NCBI GenBank assembly: GCA_965238125.1
Contig: OZ250179.1
Span: 5,022,001-5,086,000 of the forward strand
Origin: UBA6623 sp965238125
GTDB taxonomy: Bacteria > Acidobacteriota > Terriglobia > Bryobacterales > UBA6623
Direction of reading: 5' to 3'
DNA length: 64,000 nucleotides
Shown here: positions 8,704 to 17,740 of the stretch, one piece after another
How positions within the stretch are numbered: the stretch's first letter is position 1
Layout: every line of letters starts with the position of its first letter
Made by a program: the position numbers and the translations under genes
Notes under the pieces: model-generated
What the model saw: only the letters and a program-made list of their open reading frames with translations
Told to the model about the DNA's origin: nothing
Database searches by the model: none

Positions 8704-11184
8704 ATGAATGATTCGATCTTCCGCCGCTTGCTTCTTTTCGCGGGTTGCGCCGCGCTGCCGGTCTGGTCGCAGCCGGTTGAGTTGATTCCTGGAGAACCCG
8801 CCGTTATCGAGTATCCGCAGACTGTGGAGGATACCCTTTTCAACGGCGACAATGGCTTCGTTGTCGACGTCCCGGAGGGCGCCGCGCAGCTGACCATCGA
8901 CTTTGCCGGTTCCCCGTCTGAAACGCGGTTGGATCTGTTCGCGCGGTTCGGCCAAGATGTGGAACTTGACGCCGAGGGTGATGTCATCGCCGACCACCGA
9001 TCCAGGGGGCCCCGCAGTGTGGAACAAATCAACATTGACCGTAACAGCGTTCCTCCACTCGAACAGGGACGATATTTCATCGCGACCCTCGGCTTCGAGG
9101 GAAACGAGGCGGTCACCGCCACGATCGTCGCGACCTTGCTTAGCGACGAGGATATTGCGGGGCTAACGACGGTCGCAAGTTCCGACTTCGAATCCGGAAT
9201 GGATGGGTGGGCCATCAATTATCCGGCGCCGGAACCTGAAGTTTCGCTCCGAACCGTTGGTGATCCCGACTCCACGCTTTCGGTGACGCCCTTCAATCGC
9301 GGGGATTCGAGAGCCCTTGTGCTCGATGGTAGAAGTTTGGACTCCTTTGTGCCGCCGGCGAAATATCTCGGGAACCTGGCTCTGCTTGGACCGCGCGCGC
9401 GCCTACGATTCGACCTAAAACATCGGCCCGACGACGGTTTCCCCAAGACCGCTCTGGAGGTAAGAATGCTGGGGCGGACCAGCGCCTTTGGCTGGAGAGG
9501 GCCCATCCCGACGAAGAAGTTCGTTACGCACTCGGCGGTTTTCGACGAATCCAACTGGCAGCGGCTCGGCGGGAAGGCTCCCTTCGACGAGGTCCTCGCC
9601 GAGGTGCTGCGCTTTGAAATCCGAGGAAGCTTCGACGGCGGCCCCGGCGACACAACGATTGACAATGTCGTTCTACTCGGCGAGGTCCCCGTTCCGGCCT
9701 TCCCGGTCGTCTCCGATTTCGAGGACGGCACAGTCGATGGTTGGAAACATAACTTCCCGGGCTCGCCCCTGTTGATTCCTCGCACGCCCGGCGCCACGTT
9801 CGGCGAAGTGCGGGCCTCCCAGAATTTCGGTCCGGCGGGTCCGGGCGGCAATCCGGGCGGCTATCTCAAAGTTCGTGATTTCGAAGAAGAGAATCGCGAT
9901 TTCTTTGTCGCCCCGAAAAAGTTTCTTGGGAACTTGGGGGCGCTCGGTCCGGACGCCCGGTTTGAATTCGACCGTTTCCATTCTTCCGACCAAGCGGCAC
10001 AGCGAGAAGTCGAAGTCCGTATCGTCGGTTTTGGAGGCGCTTATCGCTTCCGCGGACCGTTGCCGACGACCGGTTGGGACAGCTATTCGGCTCCACTCGA
10101 TCCCTTGCAGTGGTCGAGCTTAGGTGGCTCGCTCTCCTTCGCCGATACCCTGCGAGCTGTCCAGCGAATCGAGGTCAGCGCCGATGAAGCCCCCGGCCGG
10201 GAAACCGCCGGGCTTGACAATTTTCAGCTCTTGCCCTCTCCCTCGGTGACGTCGGAACTATTGATCGACCCCGAAGAACTTTCGTTCATCGCCGTGTCGG
10301 GGCTGGCGCCTCCGCCCGCCCAAATGATCGCAGTCAATTCCGATGGCGAGGAAGCGGATTGGTCCGCTTCGGTAAGCATACCGTGGCTCCAACTCTCCCA
10401 AAAAGCCGGCAAGACCCCCTCGGCAATTCTGGTGACCGTAAGCCCGCTCGGCCTCGGGCTGGGTCTCCACGAGGGATCCGTCATGATCGAAACCGTCGGC
10501 TCGTCGGATCCCCCTGTCAGCGTTGCGGTCAGCTTGATGATCGTGGTCCAAGGAACGCCGCTGATCTTCTCAAAGGGCGTCGTCAATTCAGCCGACTTCA
10601 CGGCCAACGACCGGCCCGGCGGTGAGTTGGCGGGCGGCATGTTTGTCTCCATCTTCGGAGAGAGCTTGGCCTCGGGCGAAGACTCTGTCTTCACCGTTCC
10701 CTTCCCGCTTTCCTTGGGTGGAACCTCCGTTACGATCGGTGGCTTGCCCGCGCCCATCGTTTTCGTCAGCCCCAATCCGCTCGTCGTCGTCGTGCCGCAA
10801 GCGGTGGAAGGTCCCACGGCTGACGTCGTCGTGACAGCCAACGGCCTTACCGGCCCCGCCGAAACTGTGCGCGTTACCGACGTACGGCCGGTGCTGTTTT
10901 CCCAATCGCAAGACGGAACCGGACCGGGAGCCATTCAGAATGTCGCCGCCGACGGCTCCGTACAGACAAATACGTTCCAGACGTCCGCCAAGCCCGGACA
11001 ATTTATCACCATCTTCGGCACTGGTTTCGGCCCCACCCAGACGCCCGTCGCCGATGGATTCCCCGCCACCGGCGTCAATCGAATCACCCATGACGCCCAA
11101 GTTCGAATCGGCTCGCAGTCCGTGTCGCCGAGCTTTGTCGGACTCAGCCCCAACTCTCCGCATCTTTACCAATCCAATGCCTAA
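8704..11184 (+). CDS. Large secreted multidomain protein with TIGR03437 domain, truncated by internal stop
   Basis: Signal peptide (LLLFAGCAALPVWSQ). It is followed by a jelly-roll-like segment, two repeated modules of about 150 residues (both with SDFE(S/D)G…DGW… and KYLGNL/KFLGNLGALGP) and a BACON-like Ig segment (SWSAS-type, near residue 560). It ends with the Solibacter-type TIGR03437 domain (GVVNSADFT… IFGESLA). ATG 8704 is chosen over an in-frame TTG at 8698. The stop TAA at 11182-11184 falls in LYQSNA*IPSDTPMG. Related domains have NAQIP, and the frame then runs on for 37 more residues to a stop at 11296-11298 (VQIVIDGVPSNVVTAAIS). A CAA to TAA change therefore removed the last strands of the domain. 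Confidence 0.85.
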   Translation: MNDSIFRRLLLFAGCAALPVWSQPVELIPGEPAVIEYPQTVEDTLFNGDNGFVVDVPEGAAQLTIDFAGSPSETRLDLFARFGQDVELDAEGDVIADHRSRGPRSVEQINIDRNSVPPLEQGRYFIATLGFEGNEAVTATIVATLLSDEDIAGLTTVASSDFESGMDGWAINYPAPEPEVSLRTVGDPDSTLSVTPFNRGDSRALVLDGRSLDSFVPPAKYLGNLALLGPRARLRFDLKHRPDDGFPKTALEVRMLGRTSAFGWRGPIPTKKFVTHSAVFDESNWQRLGGKAPFDEVLAEVLRFEIRGSFDGGPGDTTIDNVVLLGEVPVPAFPVVSDFEDGTVDGWKHNFPGSPLLIPRTPGATFGEVRASQNFGPAGPGGNPGGYLKVRDFEEENRDFFVAPKKFLGNLGALGPDARFEFDRFHSSDQAAQREVEVRIVGFGGAYRFRGPLPTTGWDSYSAPLDPLQWSSLGGSLSFADTLRAVQRIEVSADEAPGRETAGLDNFQLLPSPSVTSELLIDPEELSFIAVSGLAPPPAQMIAVNSDGEEADWSASVSIPWLQLSQKAGKTPSAILVTVSPLGLGLGLHEGSVMIETVGSSDPPVSVAVSLMIVVQGTPLIFSKGVVNSADFTANDRPGGELAGGMFVSIFGESLASGEDSVFTVPFPLSLGGTSVTIGGLPAPIVFVSPNPLVVVVPQAVEGPTADVVVTANGLTGPAETVRVTDVRPVLFSQSQDGTGPGAIQNVAADGSVQTNTFQTSAKPGQFITIFGTGFGPTQTPVADGFPATGVNRITHDAQVRIGSQSVSPSFVGLSPNSPHLYQSNA

Positions 11185-11298
11185 ATCCCGTCCGATACAC
11201 CGATGGGGTGCTCGATCGAGGTGCAGATTGTGATCGACGGCGTACCCAGCAACGTCGTGACCGCGGCGATCAGCTCTGACGGCGGATCATGCCAATAG
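11185..11298 (+). pseudogene. Orphaned C-terminal end of the TIGR03437 domain
   Basis: This is the same frame continued past the stop at 11182. It encodes IPSDTPMGCSIEVQIVIDGV and then a normal domain ending (SNVVTAAISSDGGSCQ). It is translated only by readthrough and shows the premature stop is recent. Confidence 0.78.
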
Positions 11299-11341
11299 TT
11301 CCGGCGCGGGGCAGGGGCAACCATCCGTCCGAGGAAATATC

Positions 11342-12193
11342 ATGAAGATCGGAATCAACCTCTTACTGTGGACCGACCATCCCACCGCCGAGCACGCCGC
11401 TTTGGTCGAAAAGATCAAGGGCTGGGGATACGACGGGGTCGAGTACCCGGTCATCGCGATGAGCGCGGAAGAAGTCCGCGTCTCGGCGAAGATTCTCGAC
11501 AACCTCGGGCTCGGCCGTACGGCGCTGCTGGCCTACGGGGCCGACCAAGCTGATCCGCTCAGCCCGGACCCGAAAATGCGACAGGCGGCCGTCGATCTAA
11601 TCAAGAGCAGCATCGACAAGACCCGCGATCTGGGCGCCCGCGTTCTCGTTGGGCCTTTTCAAGCGGGCTTGGGGCGCTTCACCGGTGCCGGGCCAACCGA
11701 GGATGAATGGAAGCGCGGGGTCGAGGTGATTCGCAAAGCCGGCGAGCACGCCGCCACGATGCACGTTGATCTGGCCGTCGAACCCTTGAATCGCTTCGAA
11801 ATGTTCTTGATGAACACGGTCCGCGCAGCCGCCCGCTTCTGCGCTGACGTGGACTTGTCGAATGTCGGATTGCTGGCCGATACGCATCACTCGAACATCG
11901 AAGAAAACCGCACCGGCCGAGCCTGGACTGCCGTAGCAGACCGCATCTTCCACGTCCATATCTCGGAGAACCATCGAGGTGTCCCCGGTCAGGGACAAGC
12001 GGTGCGACCAGACGTGTTTCAGAGCTTGCGCGAATCAAAGTATGACCGCTGGCTGACGATCGAGTCGTTCGGGTTGAAAGTCCCCGGCCTCATCCAGCCC
12101 TTGCACCTATGGCGTCCGTTTTTCGAAAAGGAAGAAGATGTCGCGGTGCTGGGAATTCGACACATTCGAGATGGCTGGAAAGCAGCCGGTTAG
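11342..12193 (+). CDS. Sugar phosphate isomerase/epimerase-like TIM barrel (D-tagatose 3-epimerase family)
   Basis: A 283-residue xylose-isomerase-like TIM barrel. The four metal/catalytic positions of ketose 3-epimerases are visible: Glu in AVEPLNRFE (about 150), Asp-His in LLADTHHSNIEE (about 185), His in FHVHISENHRG (about 210) and Glu in LTIESFG (about 245). Family members epimerise free ketoses or related compounds; the substrate cannot be read from sequence. A paralogue on the opposite strand at 43509-44348 shares the same four motifs. ATG 11342 overlaps no other gene, and a purine-rich GAGGAA lies just upstream. It is flanked by the TIGR03437 gene and a repeat-rich gap. Confidence 0.85.
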   Translation: MKIGINLLLWTDHPTAEHAALVEKIKGWGYDGVEYPVIAMSAEEVRVSAKILDNLGLGRTALLAYGADQADPLSPDPKMRQAAVDLIKSSIDKTRDLGARVLVGPFQAGLGRFTGAGPTEDEWKRGVEVIRKAGEHAATMHVDLAVEPLNRFEMFLMNTVRAAARFCADVDLSNVGLLADTHHSNIEENRTGRAWTAVADRIFHVHISENHRGVPGQGQAVRPDVFQSLRESKYDRWLTIESFGLKVPGLIQPLHLWRPFFEKEEDVAVLGIRHIRDGWKAAG

Positions 12194-12748
12194 GTTTCCC
12201 TTAAAGCACGGATCCGGTGATCGGCAGCCTGCGGCAAAAGAGTGTTCCGGCGAAAAAGCGGGGTGGTCATTCGATTCTCGGTAATCGAACCGCTGTGTTT
12301 CCAACTCCGATGGACGGCGAGAATCGTCGGCTGCTCCAAAACATCGGGTTGTGCTAGGTTCATTGATACTGGCCAGGGGCTTCAGCCCCTGGTTGCCCGG
12401 AACCAACTTTTCCGAATATCCCCTTACAGGTGTCTTCGGTAATCCGTTGCGCTCGGTGAAACCGCGAACCTCTCCGGCCGCGAAGCGGCGGCGGGAATTT
12501 AGCCCGGAGCGCAGCCGCAAAGGCGGAAACCTGGGTAGAACCCCACCCGCCGGGATATCTCATCGCCTCGGACCCCGCCCCAGTAGGGGGTGCGGATAGT
12601 AGCCCCGGGGGCAAGGCCGGGGACCCGTGTGGTAAATCACGATAAGCCCCGGACGGGGCATGGGCGGCGGTATGTAGAGGATTGCATCGCCGGCGGAGGA
12701 CGGCTATTCTATCCGTGCCGGGAAGTCAACAAGAAGGTCCTCATTCTT
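12194..12748. repeat. Intergenic region with dispersed hairpin repeats
   Basis: About 550 bp without a convincing gene. It holds the palindrome aggggcttcagcccct (12375-12390) and a copy of the conserved motif ccgaatatcccctta…taatccgttg (12412-12452). A gcgaagcggcggcggga module and a reduced ggagc…ggcggaaacctgggt hairpin also occur. The same modules recur at 14207-14500, 44535-44836 and (reversed) 46840-46990. Confidence 0.72.
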
Positions 12749-14173
12749 ATGCGATTCTCGCCAAGCTTTGTATTGTGGGCCGGACTGGGCGGCTTCCTAG
12801 CGTACAATCATTTGAGCGCCGAAGAATGGCCCCGTTTCCGGGGACCGAACGGGTCCGGAGTGTCGACAAGCAGCCGCACCCTTCCCGAATCGGTTGACCC
12901 GACGACACACCTGCTCTGGCGTGTCGAAGTGCCCCCTGCGTTGTCTTCGCCGATCGTATCGCAAGGCAGAATATTTCTGACCGCCCACGAAGGCGACCGC
13001 CGAGTCCTGTTGTGCATGGAGTCCAAAACGGGCAAGACGCTATGGAGGCGAGAAACCGTCGCCCCACGAAAAGAACATCGGTATATCCACGGACCCGCCA
13101 CCCCGTCGCCCGCGGCCGATCAAGACAGCGTCTATGCTTTTTACCCCGATTACGGACTCGTCTCCTACGACTTTACCGGGACGCTGAAGTGGAAGGTTCC
13201 GCTGGGTCCCTTCTCCAGCCAGCACGGCTTAACGGGTTCCCCGATTCTCGCGGGCGACTATCTCGTTCTTCTCATTGACCAAGTCTCCGATTCCCACGTC
13301 GCCGCATACGACCGTGCAGACGGTCGTCCGGCGTGGAAGACCGCCCGCCCGGACATGTTCGGAGGTTATTCCACACCGATCGTCCGAGAAGTTCACGCCG
13401 GAGAACTCGAGGTCGTCGTTTCCGGGGCCTCCGAGCTTACCGCCTACAACGTGAACACCGGAGAAAGGGTCTGGTGGTTCCAAGGCATTTCCCGCCAACC
13501 GAAAGCGGTGCCGCTGTTGACCCCAAACACGGTCTACGTAAACTGGCCGAAGACCGAGATGGGCGGGCATACGTTCGACTTCCCGGCTATCCTTGCGCGC
13601 CAAGATCGAAACGGCAACGGAGCCGTCGATCTCGATGAGGTCGACGGCCGCCTGCTGAATCTCGTTGACTTCGTTGACCGCGTGACCGGCCCAAGCGACG
13701 GGAAAGTCGACGCCGAAGAATACCGCAAGTATTTGCGGGAGACTCGCGAGGCGGGGGCCTTGCTGGCGATACGGCTCGGCGACAGCGGCGCGCTGACCCA
13801 ATCGTCGGTTCGCTGGGAACTGTCGCGGTCTCTGCCGGACTCGCCCTCGCCGCTCATCTACGGCGGCGTCCTTTTCCTTTTCAAGCACGGCGGAATCGTC
13901 ACATCGGTGGACGCCGAGACGGGCGAGGTGCTGAAGCGGGGCCGGATCCGGGAGGGGGTCGACTTTTACTACTCATCCCCCGTGGCCGGGGATGACAAGA
14001 TCTATATCGCCGGCGAAACGGGCAAGGTTTCGGTGCTCACGGCGAAGGGAAACTGGGAAGTGCTGTCGACGACTGATCTCGGGGAAGAGATCTACGCCAC
14101 CCCGGCAATCGCGGACGGGCGCGTCTATGTGCGGACCGCGGCGGCCCTGTACGCTTTTGGGACCAGGGAGTAA
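12749..14173 (+). CDS. Secreted PQQ-like beta-propeller protein with EF-hand insert
   Basis: A 474-residue protein. The signal peptide (SPSFVLWAGLGGFLAYNHLSA) leads into WPRFRGPNGSGV, the usual start of PQQ-like propeller proteins in Acidobacteriota and Planctomycetes. Blades follow with the GxxxW-type (TGKTLWRRE, TGERVWWFQG) and A-x-D repeats. Between blades lies an EF-hand-like stretch (ARQDRNGNGAVDLDEVDG, then DGKVDAEEYRKYL) at about residues 290-330. No heme or dehydrogenase domain is present, so the propeller is probably a binding or assembly module, not an enzyme. ATG 12749 is chosen because it begins the signal peptide; AAGAAGG lies about 12 bases upstream. Confidence 0.82.
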   Translation: MRFSPSFVLWAGLGGFLAYNHLSAEEWPRFRGPNGSGVSTSSRTLPESVDPTTHLLWRVEVPPALSSPIVSQGRIFLTAHEGDRRVLLCMESKTGKTLWRRETVAPRKEHRYIHGPATPSPAADQDSVYAFYPDYGLVSYDFTGTLKWKVPLGPFSSQHGLTGSPILAGDYLVLLIDQVSDSHVAAYDRADGRPAWKTARPDMFGGYSTPIVREVHAGELEVVVSGASELTAYNVNTGERVWWFQGISRQPKAVPLLTPNTVYVNWPKTEMGGHTFDFPAILARQDRNGNGAVDLDEVDGRLLNLVDFVDRVTGPSDGKVDAEEYRKYLRETREAGALLAIRLGDSGALTQSSVRWELSRSLPDSPSPLIYGGVLFLFKHGGIVTSVDAETGEVLKRGRIREGVDFYYSSPVAGDDKIYIAGETGKVSVLTAKGNWEVLSTTDLGEEIYATPAIADGRVYVRTAAALYAFGTRE

Positions 14174-14683
14174 TCCGGCTATGATCATTTGTGCCCTTTG
14201 ACTCCTCCGAAAATAGCCTTCGAGAGTCTTGTGCATTACGTTAGTGTCCGGCAAGATCGCGAACACCTTGAGCCGCGAAGCGGCGGCGGGAATATAGCCC
14301 AGGGTGGAGCCGGAACGGCGGAACCCTGGGTGGAACCCCCACCCGGACGAGCCCTGAAAGGGCGGCAGGAACCTCGCGCCCAACCCTTCGGACCGCCGGG
14401 GCCCATTTTCATGGCGGTATTATGAATCCGCGGATTCATAGAAACGGACTCTTCCGATAATCCCTTCAAGCGTACTGTGGATTACGGTTACCTGCGGAAA
14501 AATCGCAAACAACTCGAGCGCGGCGACCGCTCCGCGGCCCCGGCAGCGGATGGGGCGTAGGAACAATCGTTCGATGCAACCGCGGCCCATGAGAATCTTT
14601 CACCGATCCACCCGCCGACCGCCGAAGCTTCGACACCTGTTTGGCCCTTCGGTTTGTCTCGGGCTCCACGCCGAGTTGGCAAA
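14174..14683. repeat. Intergenic modular repeat, full-length copy
   Basis: No gene is seen. The repeat begins with the motif ccgaaaatagccttcgagag…gcattacgtta (14207-14246). Hairpin modules follow: gagccgcgaagcggc, ccagggtggagcc…aaccctgggt and gagccctgaaagggcggc. Next comes a perfect 16-bp palindrome tgaatccgcggattca (14423-14438), and a second motif copy ccgataatcccttcaagcg (14454-14492) ends the repeat. Nearly the same order recurs at 44651-44836 plus 46669-46740. The stretch 14500-14683 holds nothing recognisable. Confidence 0.75.
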
Positions 14684-14807
14684 CTAATTCCGCCGCAATA
14701 ACTTGCGCACAGGCCAGGTGACGAAGCGGCCGATGCGGTGCGACGGAGACCGCAGGATCCGCTCGATGACGTCAGAGAACTTGAGTTCTCTTTCGTAGAG
14801 GAATTGA
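14684..14807 (-). pseudogene. 3' end of split 2-oxoglutarate oxygenase gene (detached)
   Basis: Read minus from 14807, this piece encodes FLYERELKFSDVIERILRS, then about 20 basic residues ending KLLRRN and a stop at 14684-14686. It abuts the left end of IS1380 type B at 14808. The flank 14803-14807, read minus, is tcaat, identical to the 5 bp at 29562-29566 that end the 5' half of the gene beside the same IS type's right end. Joining the halves through one tcaat gives RDRQLQFLYERELKFSD in frame. FLYERE after such a LQ segment is a common ending in related oxygenases. Confidence 0.88.
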
Positions 14808-15898
14808 CCCGGATTTCCACTTTAGTTTCGGTTCTGCTAACCATCGGGTGGACTCGGACGCCTTTATTTATGCGGGCTTGAAAGCACTCAAGGCGCTGAG
14901 GAGATCAACACCCAATGGGTGAAAAAGAAAACAAACCGTTTCAGCTCACCTTCAATGGATTTCTCAAGGTCGATTTCCAAGGATCGCGAGTCACCTCGGA
15001 TGGCGGGCTGATTCTCATTCGCGAACTGGACGAACGACTCGGACTAGGCAAGCTGATAGACGAGCATCTGACGGATTCGCGGCAAGGCTCGAACAAGAAG
15101 TTCCCGTTCGTCGATCTGCTGCGACAGTCGGTCTACTCCCGCTTGGCGGGCTACGAGGATCTCAACGACGCCGTTCGTGTCTCCGCCGATCCAACCTTTC
15201 GGCTGATTGGCTCGAAGAAGAACTGGGATCGCGGCGCGGCGCTGACCTCCCGGCTGCAGAGCTTCGAGACCGCCATGCTCGCCGGCGACGAGAATCTGAT
15301 CGGGCTGATGGCGGTGAACCGCGAGTTGATCGCGCAAGCCGAGGCCGGTGATGACTCCGAGTGCGTCGTGCTGGACATGGACTCTACCGAGAGCCCCGTC
15401 CACGGCCGGCAGGAAGGCAGCGCCTACAACGGCCACTTCGAGTCGGTCTGCTACCACCCACTGTTGCTGTTCAACCAGCACGGCGATTGCTTGGCGGCAA
15501 AGTTGCGACCGGGCAACGTGTCCAGCGCCGAGGACTGGGACGAGCTGCTGCTGCCGGAAATCGAACGCCAACAGGCGGAGGGCAAACAGGTGACGTTCCG
15601 GGCCGATGCCGCCTTCGCCAAGCCGGATATTTACGAGACGTTGGAGGAGCGCGGCGTGGACTACGTGATTCGCATCCCGGCCAACAAGAGCCTGGAGCTG
15701 GAGATCGAAGATATCCTGTTTCGTCCGCCGGGCAGGCCGAGCGCAAAGCCCCTGGTGCGCTACAGGAGCTTTCGGTATCAGGCCGCGAGCTGGTCGAAGT
15801 CCCGGCGGGTTGTTGCGAAGGTCGAGCATCACCAAGGTGAGTTGTTTCCTCGCGTCGGTTTCATCGTCACGAGCATGGCCTTGCCGAGCCGCTCGCTG
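14808..15898 (+). mobile_element. IS1380-family element type B, copy 1, 3'-truncated
   Basis: The left terminal repeat cccggatttccactttag starts at 14808 and matches the end of the other type B copy at 32899. The element is intact through the transposase start but stops matching at about 15898, where epimerase sequence begins. About 570 bp including the right end are missing. It is probably a recombinant of two copies (see findings). No target duplication pairs with its current right junction. Confidence 0.88.
14915..15898 (+). pseudogene. IS1380-family transposase (type B), C-terminally truncated
   Basis: These are about 328 residues of a DDE transposase starting MGEKENKPFQLTFNGFL. It has VLDMDSTESPVHG (first Asp) and RADAAFAKPDIYE (second Asp). 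The segment with the catalytic Glu (WIKEGKQATHW in complete copies) is lost. The frame runs on into unrelated epimerase DNA. It is nearly identical to the copy at 29794-31109, with an Asp-Asp-Ser-Glu versus Asp-Asp-Ser-Ala difference near residue 148. It cannot be active. Confidence 0.88.
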
Positions 15899-17054
15899 CC
15901 TGGATCAAGAACACGGCGGTTACTTAGTCGACTTCGACCCAGCAGGAGGATTCCTCGATCTCGACAGAAAAGGGCTGGTCGTCCAAGCACGTATGCTGTG
16001 GTTCCTTTCTCGACTCATTGCTGACGGCATCGAGAGTCCCACAGTTTCGGCATCCACGCTGCGACAAGCGGCTGACTCCGGTTTCGAGTTCCTTCGGGAT
16101 AGGATGTGGGACCAAGTGCACGGCGGCTTTTTTTGGGAGGTCAACCGAAAAGGGACTGAGAAGAAACGAATCGCCAAAGACGCTTATGGACAAGCGTTTG
16201 CGCTGTTCGCGTTGTCACAGTACTACCGCGCCGTTGGCGATACCGCCGCAAAGGGCCTGGCGGATGATCACTTTAGGGTCCTCGACAGCAAGATGCACGA
16301 CGACGAGCACGGCGGCTACATCGAGTACCTGGAAGACGACTGGACACCCACTCCGGAGGGGTCTCCTCGCTATTCGGATCGCACGCCGTCACACCTCAAG
16401 ACAACGAACACCCATCTCCATCTGTTGGAAGGACTGACGCCATATGTGATTGCGGACTCTTCTCCGCTTGGTCGGGAACGGCTGATCGAATTGATCCGGA
16501 TTCAAACCGTAACCATCATGAGGAAACAGCATGCTTCCTCCTACCAGTGCTTCGATCGGAACTGGAGACCAGCGGTAAGTAGCCGAAACGAGTTGACTTC
16601 GTTCGGGCACGATCTGGAGAACATCTCTCTACTGATTGAAGCGTGTGCTGCCGCGAGAATTTCGGAGTCACCTTTTCACGAGCTGTTTCGGGCGACATTC
16701 GACGAAGTGTCAAGGCGCGGAGTCGATCGCAAGGTAGGCGGAATCTATCTCTACGGGAAGGTCGGGGGTCCGGCCCAACATCGAGACAAGCTTTGGTGGG
16801 TACAAGCCGAAGCCCTCTTGGCTGCAATGTACATCTATCGCCGATTCGAGGACCAGGGCGCTCTCGCGCTTCTCTTGCTGACTTGGCGGTTCATCGATGA
16901 CACTCTTATCGATCATGAACACGGCGAGTGGTTTGAAAGGGTTCGGCGAGACGGTTCGAAGCTGCCGCAAAAAGGCGACGAATGGAAGTCGGTGTACCAC
17001 AACGGTCGCGCGCTGCTGGGCTGTGTCGAGATGCTTCGGTCCGGCGACGAATGA
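15899..17054 (+). pseudogene. N-acylglucosamine/cellobiose 2-epimerase family protein, 5'-truncated
   Basis: About 385 residues of an (alpha/alpha)6-barrel AGE-family epimerase. Recognisable blocks are DQEHGGYLVDFDPAGG near the start, KTTNTHLHLLEGLTPY, TSFGHDLENISLLIEA (catalytic-type His), KLWWVQAEALLA and WKSVYHNGRALLG. These fit the cellobiose/mannose 2-epimerase branch best. About 25-35 N-terminal residues and the start codon are replaced by the truncated IS1380 copy ending at 15898. The transposase frame is one of those that run on here, so a chimeric product is conceivable. The next gene starts 10 bp after its stop, suggesting an operon of island cargo genes. Confidence 0.85.
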
Positions 17055-17064
17055 GAAAGGCCTC

Positions 17065-17739
17065 ATGAATGACCTGTTGACGACGATTCTGGACACCGGA
17101 GTCGTCACGACGCCCGACGGAGAATCCCGCAAGCTCCACTCGAACATGCCGCGGCTTGAAGGGGAACTGATTCAGGCATGGGTTGCACAGCAGCAGCCTC
17201 AGCGACTGCTTGAAATAGGGTTCGCATACGGAATCTCAACCTTGTTCATCTGTGACGCGCTGGGTACAGTCGATGGTGTTCAGTACGACATCATCGATAA
17301 CAGCCAGCGGTCGGAGTGGGAGAGCGTCGGTATAGCCAACATGAAACACGCGGGATACGGTGACGTCTACAACCTGCATGAGGAAGACTCGACCCTCCGC
17401 CTGTCCCGGATGGTTTCCGAGGGGCGACGCTTCGACTTTGTCCTTGTGGATAGTTGGCACGCGTTCGACCATACGCTGGTGGAGTTTTTTTACATCAATC
17501 GAATGCTGGATGTCGGCGGCGTGGTCGTGTTTGATGATTTTCATACAGCCGGCATTAAAAAGTTGACGGCCTACATCGACACCTATGACTTTTACGATCA
17601 GTTGCCGTTGCCCGTGGAGTTTGAACGACGACGCGAAGTTCGAGTGCGCCGTATGGGCGGTGTTCCGGCCGCACGGCTGGTCGGGTTCAAGAAAATCGAT
17701 CAGGATCGACGGGGTCCTTACTGGTTCAAGGAGTTTTGA
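17065..17739 (+). CDS. Class I SAM-dependent methyltransferase
   Basis: A 224-residue Rossmann-fold methyltransferase. Motif I is LLEIGFAYGISTLFICDAL (about residues 47-65). The acidic motif FDFVLVDSWHAFDHTLVEFF and GGVVVFDDFHTAG (about residues 150-160) follow the Methyltransf_24/CmcI-like pattern often used on sugars or small O-acceptors. ATG 17065 has GAGAAAGG just upstream and lies 10 bp after the epimerase stop. An IS1380 copy begins at 17741. Its 5-bp target duplication ttgat contains the stop codon TGA (17737-17739), so the reading frame escaped damage. Confidence 0.83.
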   Translation: MNDLLTTILDTGVVTTPDGESRKLHSNMPRLEGELIQAWVAQQQPQRLLEIGFAYGISTLFICDALGTVDGVQYDIIDNSQRSEWESVGIANMKHAGYGDVYNLHEEDSTLRLSRMVSEGRRFDFVLVDSWHAFDHTLVEFFYINRMLDVGGVVVFDDFHTAGIKKLTAYIDTYDFYDQLPLPVEFERRREVRVRRMGGVPAARLVGFKKIDQDRRGPYWFKEF

Positions 17740-17740
17740 T

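Noticed and set aside
8643..10934. Several long minus-strand ORFs over the TIGR03437 gene
   Set aside because: High GC leaves antisense frames open; the plus frame has a signal peptide and recognisable domains.
12360..14520. CRISPR-like arrays in the repeat-rich gaps
   Set aside because: The repeated units are different hairpin modules without equal-length repeats and spacers, and there are no cas genes.
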